This document shows positions 7,649 to 15,888 of a stretch of DNA of 64,000 bases, one piece after another; the first letter of the stretch is position 1, and every line of letters begins with the position of its first letter. Under the pieces are notes generated by a model. It searched no databases and was not told the origin of the DNA. It saw only the letters and a program-made list of their open reading frames with translations. The stretch spans positions 1 to 64,000 of the forward strand of contig NZ_FQVP01000008.1 of NCBI RefSeq assembly GCF_900129395.1, in the 5' to 3' direction. The position numbers and the translations under genes were made by a program. Source of the stretch: Pseudosulfitobacter pseudonitzschiae. GTDB lineage: Bacteria; Pseudomonadota; Alphaproteobacteria; Rhodobacterales; Rhodobacteraceae.

Positions 7649-7703
7649 GAGCAACTGACTTTTAATCAGTAGGTCGTTGGTTCGAACCCAACACGGCTCA
7701 CCA
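7649..7703 (+). other. Attachment site: 3' fragment of tRNA-Lys(TTT)
   Basis: From 7649 the sequence is the 3' two-thirds of a tRNA-Lys. It has an anticodon arm with stem ACTGA/TCAGT and loop CTTTTAA (anticodon TTT), a variable loop, a T-arm GTTGG-TTCGAAC-CCAAC, the 3' acceptor strand and CCA. The sequence upstream has no D-arm and no matching 5' acceptor strand (GAGCCGT would be needed). The gene is therefore broken at this end. This is the usual footprint of a tRNA-targeting integrase: the complete tRNA should lie beyond the far end of the element, outside the window. Confidence 0.85.
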
Positions 7704-7717
7704 CTAGATCTAAAAAT

Positions 7718-7766
7718 GCAAGCAATCTTGGCTGGGTTTCATCCCGGTCAGGTTGCTTGCTTTTTG
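7718..7766 (+). terminator. Rho-independent terminator of the original tRNA-Lys gene
   Basis: GCAAGCAA at 7718-7725 pairs with TTGCTTGC at 7753-7760, followed by five T residues. It lies directly behind the tRNA-Lys fragment and is probably the native terminator left behind after integration. Confidence 0.7.
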
Positions 7767-7810
7767 GTTTGGAGCGGCATGACGCGCCCGTATTTGCGCC
7801 AAACACCCTT

Positions 7811-10800
7811 TCAATGGAAATCCCGGCTTGGGAACAGACGTTTGGCCTGTTCGCGCGGGTGATGGGCGGCCGTTTTGTGACGTGGTCTGGGGGCGTCGTC
7901 GGCCTGGGGCTGGGTGATGCCCACGGCGTCGTCGCGCGGATGGCCAAGCTCCGAAAGCTTGTGGGACAGATCCTCGATATGTTCGGCGATAAGATGCACG
8001 ACAATGCCCTCGCGCTCTAACCGGCCAGTCACCCGCAACAGCCGCCCGCCCATGACGACACGCCGAAAACGTTTGTAGACCGTCGGCCAGACCACCACGT
8101 TGGAGACGCCGGTTTCATCCTCAAGCGTCAGGAAAACCACGCCCGACGCGGTCCCGGGACGCTGGCGTGTGATGACCAGGCCACAAACAGAGGTGCGTTT
8201 CAGTGGCGCGACGGGCAAACGGTCATGCGGTGTCAGATCGGGAATCATCGGGCGCAACAATTCCATCGGATGCGCGCGCAGCGTGAGGCGGATGGAGATG
8301 TAATCCTCTACGACCTCTTCACCCAGATGCATGGTTGGCAGATGCACCTCGGGCTCGTGAATGTTTTCGCCGCTCAGCGGGTCGGCGAACAGCGGCAACG
8401 GTTTCGGTGCGCGAATCGCGCGGACCTGCCACAGGGCATCGCGCCGCGTCAGCCCCATGCCGATAAAGGCATCCGCCTCTGCCAGCCGTTCCAGCACGGA
8501 TGGCGCAACACCGGCACGCAGCCAGACGCTCTCGGGGTCCTGATAACCGTTGCCCCGCGCCGCCTTAAGCCAGGCTGCGTCTTCCTCGCGGAATCCTTTG
8601 ATCTGACGAAAGCCAAGGCGCAGCGCCAACATGCCATCGGCGCGGCGCTCCAGGCGGTTGTCCCATTCCGAATGATTGACGCAGACCGGTCGCACTTCGA
8701 CGCGGTGATCGCGCAGATCGCGCACGATCTGGGCAGGCGCGTAAAATCCCATCGGTTGCGAATTCAGCAGCGCACAGGCGAAGACCGCCGGATGATGGCA
8801 TTTCAGCCAGGACGAAATATAGGTCAGCATGGCAAAGGCTGCGGCGTGGCTTTCGGGAAACCCGTAATCGGCAAAGCCTTCGATCTGTGCGAAACAGGCC
8901 TCGGCCACATCTTGGGCATAGCCGTTATTCATCATGCCCCGGACAAAGCGGTCACGGTGTTCGCCAATGGTGCCCAGACGCCGGAACGTGGCCAGCGAGC
9001 GGCGCAGCTTGTCGGCCTCTTCCGCGGTATAGCTCGCGCCCACGATCGCGATCTGCATCGCTTGTTCCTGGAACAGTGGCACGCCAAGCGTCTTGCGGGT
9101 CACCTCTGCGAGCGCGGGCCCAAAGGGTTCGGGCGCTTCCAGCCCCTGTCGCCTGCGGATGTAGGGTTTGACCATGCCGCCCTGGATCGGGCCGGGGCGC
9201 ACAATGGCGACTTCGATCACCAGGTCGTAGAATGTCGCGGGTTTCATCCGGGGCAAAAAATTCATCTGTGCCCGGCTTTCGACCTGAAACACCCCCACCG
9301 CATCGGCCCGTTGCAGCATCTCATAGGTGGCGCGATCTTCCTGCGGTACGGTGTCGAGCGTCAGGTGCATGTCTTGGTGATCCGCCAGCAGCTCAAAGCT
9401 TTTGCGCAGGCAGGTGAGCATCCCGAGCGAGAGAATATCGATCTTCAGGATGTTCAGCGCGTCGATGTCGTCCTTGTCCCATTCGATCACAGTACGGTCC
9501 TCCATCGCGGCATTCTCGATGGGGCACATTTCGTCCAGCCGTCCGCGCGTGATGACAAACCCGCCGACATGCTGGCTCAGGTGACGCGGAAAGCCGATGA
9601 CCTCGCTGATGAGTTTGAGCGTTTGCGCCAGCCGCAGGTCTGTCGGGTCCAGACCAATCGCCCTGACCCGGTCCATATCGACACCCGCGTTCGACATGCC
9701 CCAGATGTCGCCCGAAAGCCGCGCCGTGATGTCCTGGGACAGGCCCATGACCTTGCCCACCTCGCGGATTGCGGCGCGGGTGCGGAAATGGATCACCGTG
9801 GCGCAAAGCCCGGCACGGTGGCGGCCGTATTTCTCATAAATCCACTGGATCACCTCTTCGCGGCGTTCGTGTTCGAAATCCACGTCGATGTCGGGCGGTT
9901 CGCCACGATGGCGCGAGATGAAGCGTTCGAACACCATGCCGATCATGTCGGGGCTGACATCGGTGATGCCCAGCAGGTAACAGAGAATCGAATTGGCCGC
10001 AGAGCCGCGTCCCTGGCACAGAATGCCACGGCTGCGTGCCTCTTGAACGATATCATGCACGGTGAGGAAATAAGGCGCGTAGCGAAGCTCGTCGATCAGC
10101 GACAGTTCCTTTTGCATCAACTGATGCACGCGCGCCGAGGCGCCATTCGGATAGCGCCGTTTCACCCCCTCATCGGCCAGGCGTGCAAGGCGGGCCTGTG
10201 GCGTTTCTCCCTCGGACATTTCGTCGGGGTATTCATAGCTTAGCTCGGACAGGTCAAATCCACAGCGTGCCGCGATTTCCAGGCTGCGTTTCAGCGCCGC
10301 CGGATACCGGTGATAGAGCCGCGCCATGTCGGATGCGCCTTTGAGGCGGCGCTCGGCATTGGGCAGCGCCTTGGTGCCGATCTGGTCAATGGTGATCCCT
10401 TCACGCAGGCAGGTAAGCACATCCGCAAGCTGACGGCGTTTGCCGTGATGCATAAGGACATCTCCCACCGCCACCATCGGCGCAGCGCACCGCTGTGCCA
10501 TGGCGGCACAGGCATCGAACCACCCCTGATCGGAGCCGTCGTAACGTGGTGCAACCCCGAGAAAGACCGCACCGGGAAACCGACGTGCGAGCCGCTGTAC
10601 AGGGGCCCGCGCGCGGCCCAGGTCCGCAGGAGGCAGAGCGATCAGGATCATCCCCTGGCACCCCTTCTCCAGGTCCTGCATATCGAGGAGACACTCGGCC
10701 TTTTCCGCCCGCCGTTTGCCAAGGGTCAAAAGCCGTGACAGCCGGTGATAGGCCGCGCGGTCTGTCGGCAAGGCCAGCCAGTCCACAGGGCAATCGCGCA

Positions 10801-11191
10801 GCATAAGACGGCTGCCGACGATCAATTTGGGCAGAGGGGACGTTCCGGTATTGTGCAGGTCCTGTGGCTGCCCGATCTCCTGACGCGAGGAAGGATCAAC
10901 TTGGTGCCGCGAACGCACGGGCAGGGCCTGTGATGTTTCCTCTTGCAGGGTCTTCAACGCAGAATAGGCCCGCACGACGCCGGCAAGCGTATTGCGGTCG
11001 GTGATCGCAATGGCCCCCAGACCCAGTTCCGCAGCCCGCAGCACAAGCTCCTCGGGATGCGAGGCGCCGGTGAGAAAAGTGAAGTTGGTCGTCACACAAA
11101 GTTCCGCATAGCCCGCCCTGTCGCGGTCCCAAGGCATCGTTTCGGACCGGGCGGCTTTGACCTGTCGCTGATCGTGAACAGCCTCGGTCAT
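7811..11191 (-). CDS. dnaE2: Error-prone DNA polymerase DnaE2
   Basis: This 1126-residue C-family polymerase is the translesion partner of ImuA and ImuB. It has an N-terminal PHP domain (YAELCVTTNFTFLTGASH, near 28-45) and the catalytic aspartates in PDIDVDF at 433-439. The polymerase core and helix-hairpin-helix region follow, then an OB fold (GLVITRQRPGT, VVVWP). It ends with the SRDFH tail characteristic of DnaE2 rather than DnaE1. The ATG at 11191 overlaps the imuB stop (ATGA). The last gene of the SOS cassette, it is expected to extend from lesions and cause damage-induced mutation. An in-frame start 18 codons upstream is unlikely because it lies inside imuB. Confidence 0.95.
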   Translation of the reverse strand: MTEAVHDQRQVKAARSETMPWDRDRAGYAELCVTTNFTFLTGASHPEELVLRAAELGLGAIAITDRNTLAGVVRAYSALKTLQEETSQALPVRSRHQVDPSSRQEIGQPQDLHNTGTSPLPKLIVGSRLMLRDCPVDWLALPTDRAAYHRLSRLLTLGKRRAEKAECLLDMQDLEKGCQGMILIALPPADLGRARAPVQRLARRFPGAVFLGVAPRYDGSDQGWFDACAAMAQRCAAPMVAVGDVLMHHGKRRQLADVLTCLREGITIDQIGTKALPNAERRLKGASDMARLYHRYPAALKRSLEIAARCGFDLSELSYEYPDEMSEGETPQARLARLADEGVKRRYPNGASARVHQLMQKELSLIDELRYAPYFLTVHDIVQEARSRGILCQGRGSAANSILCYLLGITDVSPDMIGMVFERFISRHRGEPPDIDVDFEHERREEVIQWIYEKYGRHRAGLCATVIHFRTRAAIREVGKVMGLSQDITARLSGDIWGMSNAGVDMDRVRAIGLDPTDLRLAQTLKLISEVIGFPRHLSQHVGGFVITRGRLDEMCPIENAAMEDRTVIEWDKDDIDALNILKIDILSLGMLTCLRKSFELLADHQDMHLTLDTVPQEDRATYEMLQRADAVGVFQVESRAQMNFLPRMKPATFYDLVIEVAIVRPGPIQGGMVKPYIRRRQGLEAPEPFGPALAEVTRKTLGVPLFQEQAMQIAIVGASYTAEEADKLRRSLATFRRLGTIGEHRDRFVRGMMNNGYAQDVAEACFAQIEGFADYGFPESHAAAFAMLTYISSWLKCHHPAVFACALLNSQPMGFYAPAQIVRDLRDHRVEVRPVCVNHSEWDNRLERRADGMLALRLGFRQIKGFREEDAAWLKAARGNGYQDPESVWLRAGVAPSVLERLAEADAFIGMGLTRRDALWQVRAIRAPKPLPLFADPLSGENIHEPEVHLPTMHLGEEVVEDYISIRLTLRAHPMELLRPMIPDLTPHDRLPVAPLKRTSVCGLVITRQRPGTASGVVFLTLEDETGVSNVVVWPTVYKRFRRVVMGGRLLRVTGRLEREGIVVHLIAEHIEDLSHKLSELGHPRDDAVGITQPQADDAPRPRHKTAAHHPREQAKRLFPSRDFH

Positions 11192-12642
11192 GTGAATTCC
11201 CCCTGCACGAACCAGCCGGGGTTTTGTGGGGTATAGAACAGCCACAGCCGCCGCCCCTCACGCGTATCCACCTTCCAATAATCGCGCACTCCGCTGCGCC
11301 ATTTGTCATCCGGCAGCCACCATTCCGGCGCGATCCGTTCGGGACCGGTGGCACGACCCGTTGTCAGGCGCATACGCCGCCAGCGGAATTGCGCGGGTGG
11401 CTGCGATCCACTGGCCGAAATCGACTCGGGGGGGAACAGGCACAGCGGCCGTGATCGTCGCACGCTCCAGCCCCGCTCGGGCGTGCTGTAGGCTGCGGGC
11501 GCAATGGAAAAGGCGCGCTCGGGGATATGGCTGTCGGCGGGCAGGAACCGCTGGACATTCTCCAGTCCGATCCGCGTGCCGATGCGTGTGATCAGATCGT
11601 TCAACTGATCGGGCGAACTGTGGCGGCTGCCGATCTGTTGGGCCGGAAGCGGCTCGACCAACGTGGCTTCGATCCGTATTTGGTCGATGCCGAACCCCGC
11701 AGCGACCTCACCCACGCCCCGCACGAACAGCGGCAGAATGCGGTTCGGGTCGTGCATCGGCGCGGCAAGGCGCAGCTCGACCTGTTGGCGTCCCTGGTCA
11801 ACCCGGCGCAGGGTAAGGCAAAGCCTGCGCGCGCCCATTTCCTGCGCTTTGAGCTTGTCACACAAAGGTATAAGCAGCCGTGCGGTGACCCCCATCACGT
11901 CCTCGGTCAGCCCGATCGGCTCGGGCAGGCTCATCCGTGTCGCATAATGCGGCGGCTCGCCTTCGGGGCTGATGGGTTCGGACACGTGCCCCAGGGCCTG
12001 ATCAAGTCGCAGCATCAGTTCGGGGCCAAAACGGCGGGCCAGCGGTGCGCGGACGGCGGTGGCAAGATCGCCGATACGGCGCAGGCCAAGACGTTGCAGC
12101 GCGGTGACCATCCGGTCCTCGATCCGCAGCGCCGCCACGGGCAGTTCCGTCAGCGGGCTGTGTGGATTGCCGAAATGCGCACGCGCCCATGCCGCACCAC
12201 GGGTTTCGCCCAGTCCAAGCCGCAGTTCCAGCCCGGCACGCGCGCATCGGGCGTGCATATCGGCCAGCATCCCGGGCTCACCGCCAAAAAGATGCACCGC
12301 GCCCGTGACATCAAGCACCAGCCCGTCCGCCCCCTCGTAGCCCACCCAGGGGCAGTAGCGCGTCGCCCAGCGGCGCAGGACCGCCAGAAAAGGTGCATCG
12401 AGATCGGGGCGTGCGGGTTGGCTGATCAGGTCGGGGCAAAAGGCGCGGGCATCGGCAAAGCTCATACCCCGGCTCAGGCCCACCCGCTCGGCCGCGCGGT
12501 TAAGGCAATAAATCCGTTCGGTGTTATCGGCCTTGAGCGTCAGCGCAAAGGGGCCGTCAACCGGACGTGCCCGAAGAACCCGGTCGCTCGCCAACCGGGG
12601 AAACCACATCGAGACGACTCGTTTGTTGATTCCATCGAACAT
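11188..12642 (-). CDS. imuB: ImuB, inactive Y-family polymerase-like mutagenesis protein
   Basis: This protein of about 484 residues is related to DinB/UmuC. It opens with VVSMWFPRLASDRVLRARP, typical of ImuB, and has the little-finger-like middle region and a long C-terminal tail. ImuB bridges DnaE2, ImuA and the sliding clamp and lacks the polymerase catalytic acids. The DxD-type residues of active Y polymerases are not apparent here. The start is uncertain: ATG at 12642 was chosen, a TTG at 12654 has a better-placed AGGAA, and a third in-frame ATG lies at 12609. All of them overlap the end of imuA by roughly 50-100 bases. Confidence 0.9.
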   Translation of the reverse strand: MFDGINKRVVSMWFPRLASDRVLRARPVDGPFALTLKADNTERIYCLNRAAERVGLSRGMSFADARAFCPDLISQPARPDLDAPFLAVLRRWATRYCPWVGYEGADGLVLDVTGAVHLFGGEPGMLADMHARCARAGLELRLGLGETRGAAWARAHFGNPHSPLTELPVAALRIEDRMVTALQRLGLRRIGDLATAVRAPLARRFGPELMLRLDQALGHVSEPISPEGEPPHYATRMSLPEPIGLTEDVMGVTARLLIPLCDKLKAQEMGARRLCLTLRRVDQGRQQVELRLAAPMHDPNRILPLFVRGVGEVAAGFGIDQIRIEATLVEPLPAQQIGSRHSSPDQLNDLITRIGTRIGLENVQRFLPADSHIPERAFSIAPAAYSTPERGWSVRRSRPLCLFPPESISASGSQPPAQFRWRRMRLTTGRATGPERIAPEWWLPDDKWRSGVRDYWKVDTREGRRLWLFYTPQNPGWFVQGEFT

Positions 12643-13135
12643 GCCAGACACCAAGTGTTCCTGATTTGTTCTTGATAGTTTCCCACCGCATCAGAGTCGA
12701 GTCTTGCCGTTCCGGCTCGAATACCGGGGTGGCGCGCCAACGGGTTTCCGAGGCGTTCGAGCCCATATTCTCGGGGATGATACACACCCCCGTCGTTCCG
12801 CCCGCTTTCGCCGCCAGTTGAACCCGCCGCCCCTCGCGCAGATCAAGCGGGCGGGTTATTTCCAGAACAACATAAGGCAGTGCGCCGTCCTTGAGAGCCT
12901 CTTCGGCCACGGCAAGTGCGTCCATCTGATCCTTTGGCCGTGCCAGCAAAAGCTGCGAGGGATCAAAAAGCGGCAATAGACCCTGCGGCGTCAGAGTGTC
13001 AGACAGCCATGCCTCGCGTATCCAAAGCACCGGTCCCCGCGCGGCGATTGCGGCAAACCCCAGGGCGCCGGCCCCGCAGACCTCGTGGACACGGGCAGGG
13101 CGCAGGGGAAAAAGGGTGTGAAGCGCGACTCGCAT
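12557..13135 (-). CDS. imuA: ImuA, SOS-induced RecA/SulA-like mutagenesis protein
   Basis: This 192-residue protein is a member of the RecA/SulA-like ImuA group: N-terminal VHEVCGAGALGFAA, a central strand LWIRE, and a C-terminal SGTLGVWHVRWNQQTSRLDV typical of the family. The P-loop is degenerate, as in other ImuA proteins. ImuA binds ImuB and modulates RecA during mutagenesis. The ATG at 13135 was chosen because the alternative upstream GTG lies inside the LexA box. It is the first gene of the cassette, and its 3' end overlaps imuB extensively. Confidence 0.88.
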   Translation of the reverse strand: MRVALHTLFPLRPARVHEVCGAGALGFAAIAARGPVLWIREAWLSDTLTPQGLLPLFDPSQLLLARPKDQMDALAVAEEALKDGALPYVVLEITRPLDLREGRRVQLAAKAGGTTGVCIIPENMGSNASETRWRATPVFEPERQDSTLMRWETIKNKSGTLGVWHVRWNQQTSRLDVVSPVGERPGSSGTSG

Positions 13136-13142
13136 GGGGAAA

Positions 13143-13157
13143 GAACATAAAGGGAAC
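13143..13157 (-). promoter_or_regulatory. LexA (SOS) box controlling imuA-imuB-dnaE2
   Basis: The minus strand reads GTTCCCTTTATGTTC, a perfect match to the alphaproteobacterial LexA consensus GTTC-N7-GTTC. It ends eight bases before the imuA ATG. LexA bound here would block the cassette until DNA damage. Confidence 0.88.
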
Positions 13158-13259
13158 ACTCGAGTGCATCAATGAGCATGCTCGGCTTGCGCTCTGGGCC
13201 AGTGCGCTCAAGGCGACCAGCCTCCATGCGGCGGGCTGGTCGCCTTGTTCGGGTAACGC

Positions 13260-14027
13260 TCAGGCGGTGCGCCCGGCGAATTGGGTGACGGTGATTTTCG
13301 CGTCTTCCAGTGCGCTGCGCACTTCGGCGGCGATGTGCACAGCCGTCGGCGTGTCGCCGTGCAGGCAGATCGTGTCGATGGGGGTTTCGATGTGTTTGCC
13401 CGAATCGGTGATGATCGCCTGCGCCTTGACCATATCCACCATGCGCTGACCCGCGACCTTGGGGTCGTGGATCACCGCACCGGGGATCGACCGGTCAACC
13501 AGCGTGGCATCGTCGTTATAGGCGCGGTCGGCGAAGATCTCGCAGGCGAATTTGCAGCCCAAGCTGCGCACGGCGCGTTCCTGTGCGGTTGCGGCCAGCA
13601 CCATGACGATCAGGTTTTCATCGACCGACAACGCCGCCTCGTAGCAGGCGCGTGCCATGTCTTCGTCTTCGGATGTCATGTTGCCCAAGGCGCCGTGCAG
13701 CTTGACATGGCGCACCTTGGCGCCCAATGCGGCGGCCATGCCCAGCGAGGCACCGACCTGACAGCGGATCGAGTTTTGCAGCGATCCGGTGGGCATCTGG
13801 ATGCGGCGGCGGCCAAAGCCCTGTAGGTCTGGAAAGCCGGGGTGCGAACCGATGCCCACCCCGTTTTGCAGCGCGATGCCCATCGTGGTGGCCATCACGT
13901 CAGGGTCACCCGCATGGGCCCCGCAGGCGATGTTGGCCGAGGTGACAGTGGTCAGCAGGCTGGCGTCGTCACCCATTTTCCAGGGGCCAAAGCTTTCGCC
14001 CATATCGGCGTTCAGATCCACTTGCAT
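13260..14027 (-). CDS. pxpA: 5-oxoprolinase subunit PxpA (LamB/YcsF family)
   Basis: This 255-residue protein has the LamB/YcsF opening MQVDLNADMGESFGPW, with NIACGAHAGDPDVM near 32-45 and SHPGFPDLQGFGRR near 62-75. PxpA acts with PxpB and PxpC in ATP-dependent opening of 5-oxoproline (pyroglutamate) to glutamate. The length matches the family. It is the last gene of pxpB-pxpC-pxpA, 12 bases after pxpC, all on the minus strand. The set is complete, so the pathway should be functional. Confidence 0.93.
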   Translation of the reverse strand: MQVDLNADMGESFGPWKMGDDASLLTTVTSANIACGAHAGDPDVMATTMGIALQNGVGIGSHPGFPDLQGFGRRRIQMPTGSLQNSIRCQVGASLGMAAALGAKVRHVKLHGALGNMTSEDEDMARACYEAALSVDENLIVMVLAATAQERAVRSLGCKFACEIFADRAYNDDATLVDRSIPGAVIHDPKVAGQRMVDMVKAQAIITDSGKHIETPIDTICLHGDTPTAVHIAAEVRSALEDAKITVTQFAGRTA

Positions 14028-14039
14028 GGCAATGTTCCT

Positions 14040-15059
14040 TTATTCAAACGGGTCGGCTTGCGCCGAGATGGCCCCGCTGACCAGTTGGTAGGACAGCAGG
14101 TCGGATATGTCGTTGATGTCACGCACCAGCGGTTGCGCCTTGGCGGCCAGACCGGCGCGGGCCTTGGCGTCCTGTTGCTGGATCGTCACGGCCTCTTCCA
14201 GCGTGATGAACTGGAATGTGATCTGCCCGCCTGCAGGGGTCTGGGCCATACGCGGCAGGTCGGCGGGGATGACGGTGCCAATGCGGGGATAGCCGCCAGT
14301 GGTCTGGCTTTCGCACATCAGCACAAAGGGGGTGCCATCGCCGGTGATCTGGATGTCGCCCTGCACGATGACCTCTGACACGATGGTGCGCATCCCCTGG
14401 GCGGCAAACCCCTCGCCGTCGTGTTCCATGCGGATGCCCTGACGGTTGGCGCGGGGGTCACGTTTAAAGACCGTGGCCTCGAAACGGGCGCGCTCCTCGG
14501 GCGGGAAGCGGTTGGTTTGCATCGACGGGACGATCCGCACGGTGCCACCGTCGAACCGCTTGTCGCGGGGCAGGTAGTACCCGGTGCGTGTGCCGCTGTC
14601 GGGCAGGGCGGGCAAGGTGTCCCCCTTGGCGATCAGCTTGCCCAGACCCGCGGACATATGGCCGCCACGTGCCCCCATGCGCACCGGCGCGTCAAAGCCG
14701 CCGCCGATGTGCAGATAGCCGTAACTGCCCGATCGTGCCGCGCCGATGGTCAGACGCTGGCCCGCCTCCATCTGATGCACCGCATTCCAGGCGGCGGTCG
14801 CGTCGTCGATGCGGGCGGTCATATCGGCACCCGTCAGGGCAATGCGCAGGGGGGCCGTGGCCTCGAACACACCGCCGACGCTGGCGATTTCCAGAACCGC
14901 GCAGTCGGGGGACTGTTTAAGCAGCGCCGCGCCCTCGTGAACCGCCAGCGTGTCGATGGCGCCGCCACGGGTCAGGCCAGAGGCGATGTAGCCGGGGCGC
15001 CCCAGATCCTGAAATCCGGCGGCGGGGCCGATCTGGATGACCTTGAGGGCGGCGGTCAT
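14040..15059 (-). CDS. pxpC: 5-oxoprolinase subunit PxpC (biotin-dependent carboxyltransferase-like)
   Basis: This 339-residue KipA/PxpC-type protein shows GPAAGFQDLGRPGYIASGLTR-like N-terminal sequence, GGAIDTLA, and the conserved C-terminal segment MCESQTTGGYPRIG. The domain is shared with the allophanate hydrolase carboxyltransferase half of urea amidolyase. The start at 15059 is set by an ATGA overlap with pxpB; a longer frame with five extra residues is less likely. It works in a complex with PxpB on the 5-oxoproline substrate. Confidence 0.92.
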   Translation of the reverse strand: MTAALKVIQIGPAAGFQDLGRPGYIASGLTRGGAIDTLAVHEGAALLKQSPDCAVLEIASVGGVFEATAPLRIALTGADMTARIDDATAAWNAVHQMEAGQRLTIGAARSGSYGYLHIGGGFDAPVRMGARGGHMSAGLGKLIAKGDTLPALPDSGTRTGYYLPRDKRFDGGTVRIVPSMQTNRFPPEERARFEATVFKRDPRANRQGIRMEHDGEGFAAQGMRTIVSEVIVQGDIQITGDGTPFVLMCESQTTGGYPRIGTVIPADLPRMAQTPAGGQITFQFITLEEAVTIQQQDAKARAGLAAKAQPLVRDINDISDLLSYQLVSGAISAQADPFE

Positions 15060-15796
15060 GGCAGTGCCTCCCACGTTGCACCACCTGCGCCATCGGCATT
15101 GTGGGCAGCGATGGTTTTGTAATCGGCGGGTGTTGTCGCGTGGAACAGCAGTTCGTCACCGGGTGACAGCGGGAACGGCGTTTCTGACGTGGGCCGGAAG
15201 GTGTGGAATGCGGTTTGCCCCACATGGCGCCAGCCGGTCGGCGTGTCGTTGGAGAACAGGCACAGCTGGCGCACGGCGGCCACCAGCGCACCGCGCGGGA
15301 TGTTGGGGCTGAGCGTGCCCAGACGCGGGATGTTCCAATGTTCGCCCAGCGTGCCCAGATAGGGTTGTCCGGGGGCAAACCCGATGGTGATCACGCGCAT
15401 ACGGGTGCTGGTCAGTTCGGCGATGGCGTCCTGTGATGACAGGCCTGCGGCCTCGGCGGCCTCGTCCAGTTGCGGGGCCAGATCGCCACCGAAAACCGCC
15501 GGAATATGCCACAGCTTGCGCCCCTCGGGCAGGGGGGCCGCGAACCAGTCGCGGGTGGCCAGCAGATCGGTCAACTGCTCGGTGATACCTGCTGCGGAAT
15601 GCTGCGCCAGATCAGTGCGGAAAAAGGCCGAGATCAGCGAGGTCGCGCTTTCCTGCACCCAGTCCCAGCCCTGTGCGTCGACAGCCGCGCGAAAGGCCAG
15701 CGCGGCACGGTTGGCAGTGTCGTCCAATGCTTCGGCAAAGGTGACGAGGACGCCGGAGAGGCCGACCGTATGAATCGTTGGATAGGTGTTGGACAT
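15056..15796 (-). CDS. pxpB: 5-oxoprolinase subunit PxpB (KipI-like)
   Basis: This 246-residue KipI/PxpB family protein has the conserved VITIGFAPGQPYLGTL and RLGTLSPNIPRGALVA stretches of the domain. It is the first gene of the pxp operon; the region upstream contains its likely promoter. In Bacillus the homologue KipI inhibits a sporulation kinase, but with pxpA and pxpC beside it the metabolic role is the right reading here. Confidence 0.92.
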   Translation of the reverse strand: MSNTYPTIHTVGLSGVLVTFAEALDDTANRAALAFRAAVDAQGWDWVQESATSLISAFFRTDLAQHSAAGITEQLTDLLATRDWFAAPLPEGRKLWHIPAVFGGDLAPQLDEAAEAAGLSSQDAIAELTSTRMRVITIGFAPGQPYLGTLGEHWNIPRLGTLSPNIPRGALVAAVRQLCLFSNDTPTGWRHVGQTAFHTFRPTSETPFPLSPGDELLFHATTPADYKTIAAHNADGAGGATWEALP

Positions 15797-15888
15797 AGTC
15801 GGACACTACCTTTTCTCCGGGTGGGTGCAATCGTTGTCGCAAGAAGTGGGCCAGCCCTCCCCCGGCGTTTGCCGGGCAAGATGTAGGG

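Larger units (their letters stand above)
1..7703. mobile_element. Right end of an integrated prophage or satellite-like element at tRNA-Lys
   Basis: A block of leftward genes starts with a tyrosine integrase beside a truncated tRNA-Lys(TTT) 3' end. Its cargo is typical of mobile elements: AlpA-like regulator, PC4-like protein, RepA-like ATPase, DUF5681 protein and a virion-like protein. The gene order int - regulator - replication - packaging-like - virion-like suggests a podovirus-like prophage or a phage satellite. No capsid, portal, large terminase or lysis gene is visible in this part. The left boundary is outside the window, and an IS3-family sequence occupies the left edge. Many genes overlap by 1-16 bases, which indicates one transcription unit. 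Seen: the gene order and the tRNA fragment. Inferred: the element type. Confidence 0.8.

Noticed and set aside
7649-7703. A complete tRNA-Lys gene at the element boundary
   Set aside because: Only the anticodon arm, variable loop, T-arm and 3' acceptor are present; the 5' part has no D-arm or matching acceptor strand, so it is an attachment-site remnant.
8225-10243. Very long plus-strand frame inside dnaE2
   Set aside because: It is antisense to the clear DnaE2 coding sequence, gives no recognisable domains and is a high-GC shadow frame.
13136-13159. Upstream GTG start for imuA
   Set aside because: It lies within the LexA box, which would have to be transcribed and translated; the ATG at 13135 is a better start.
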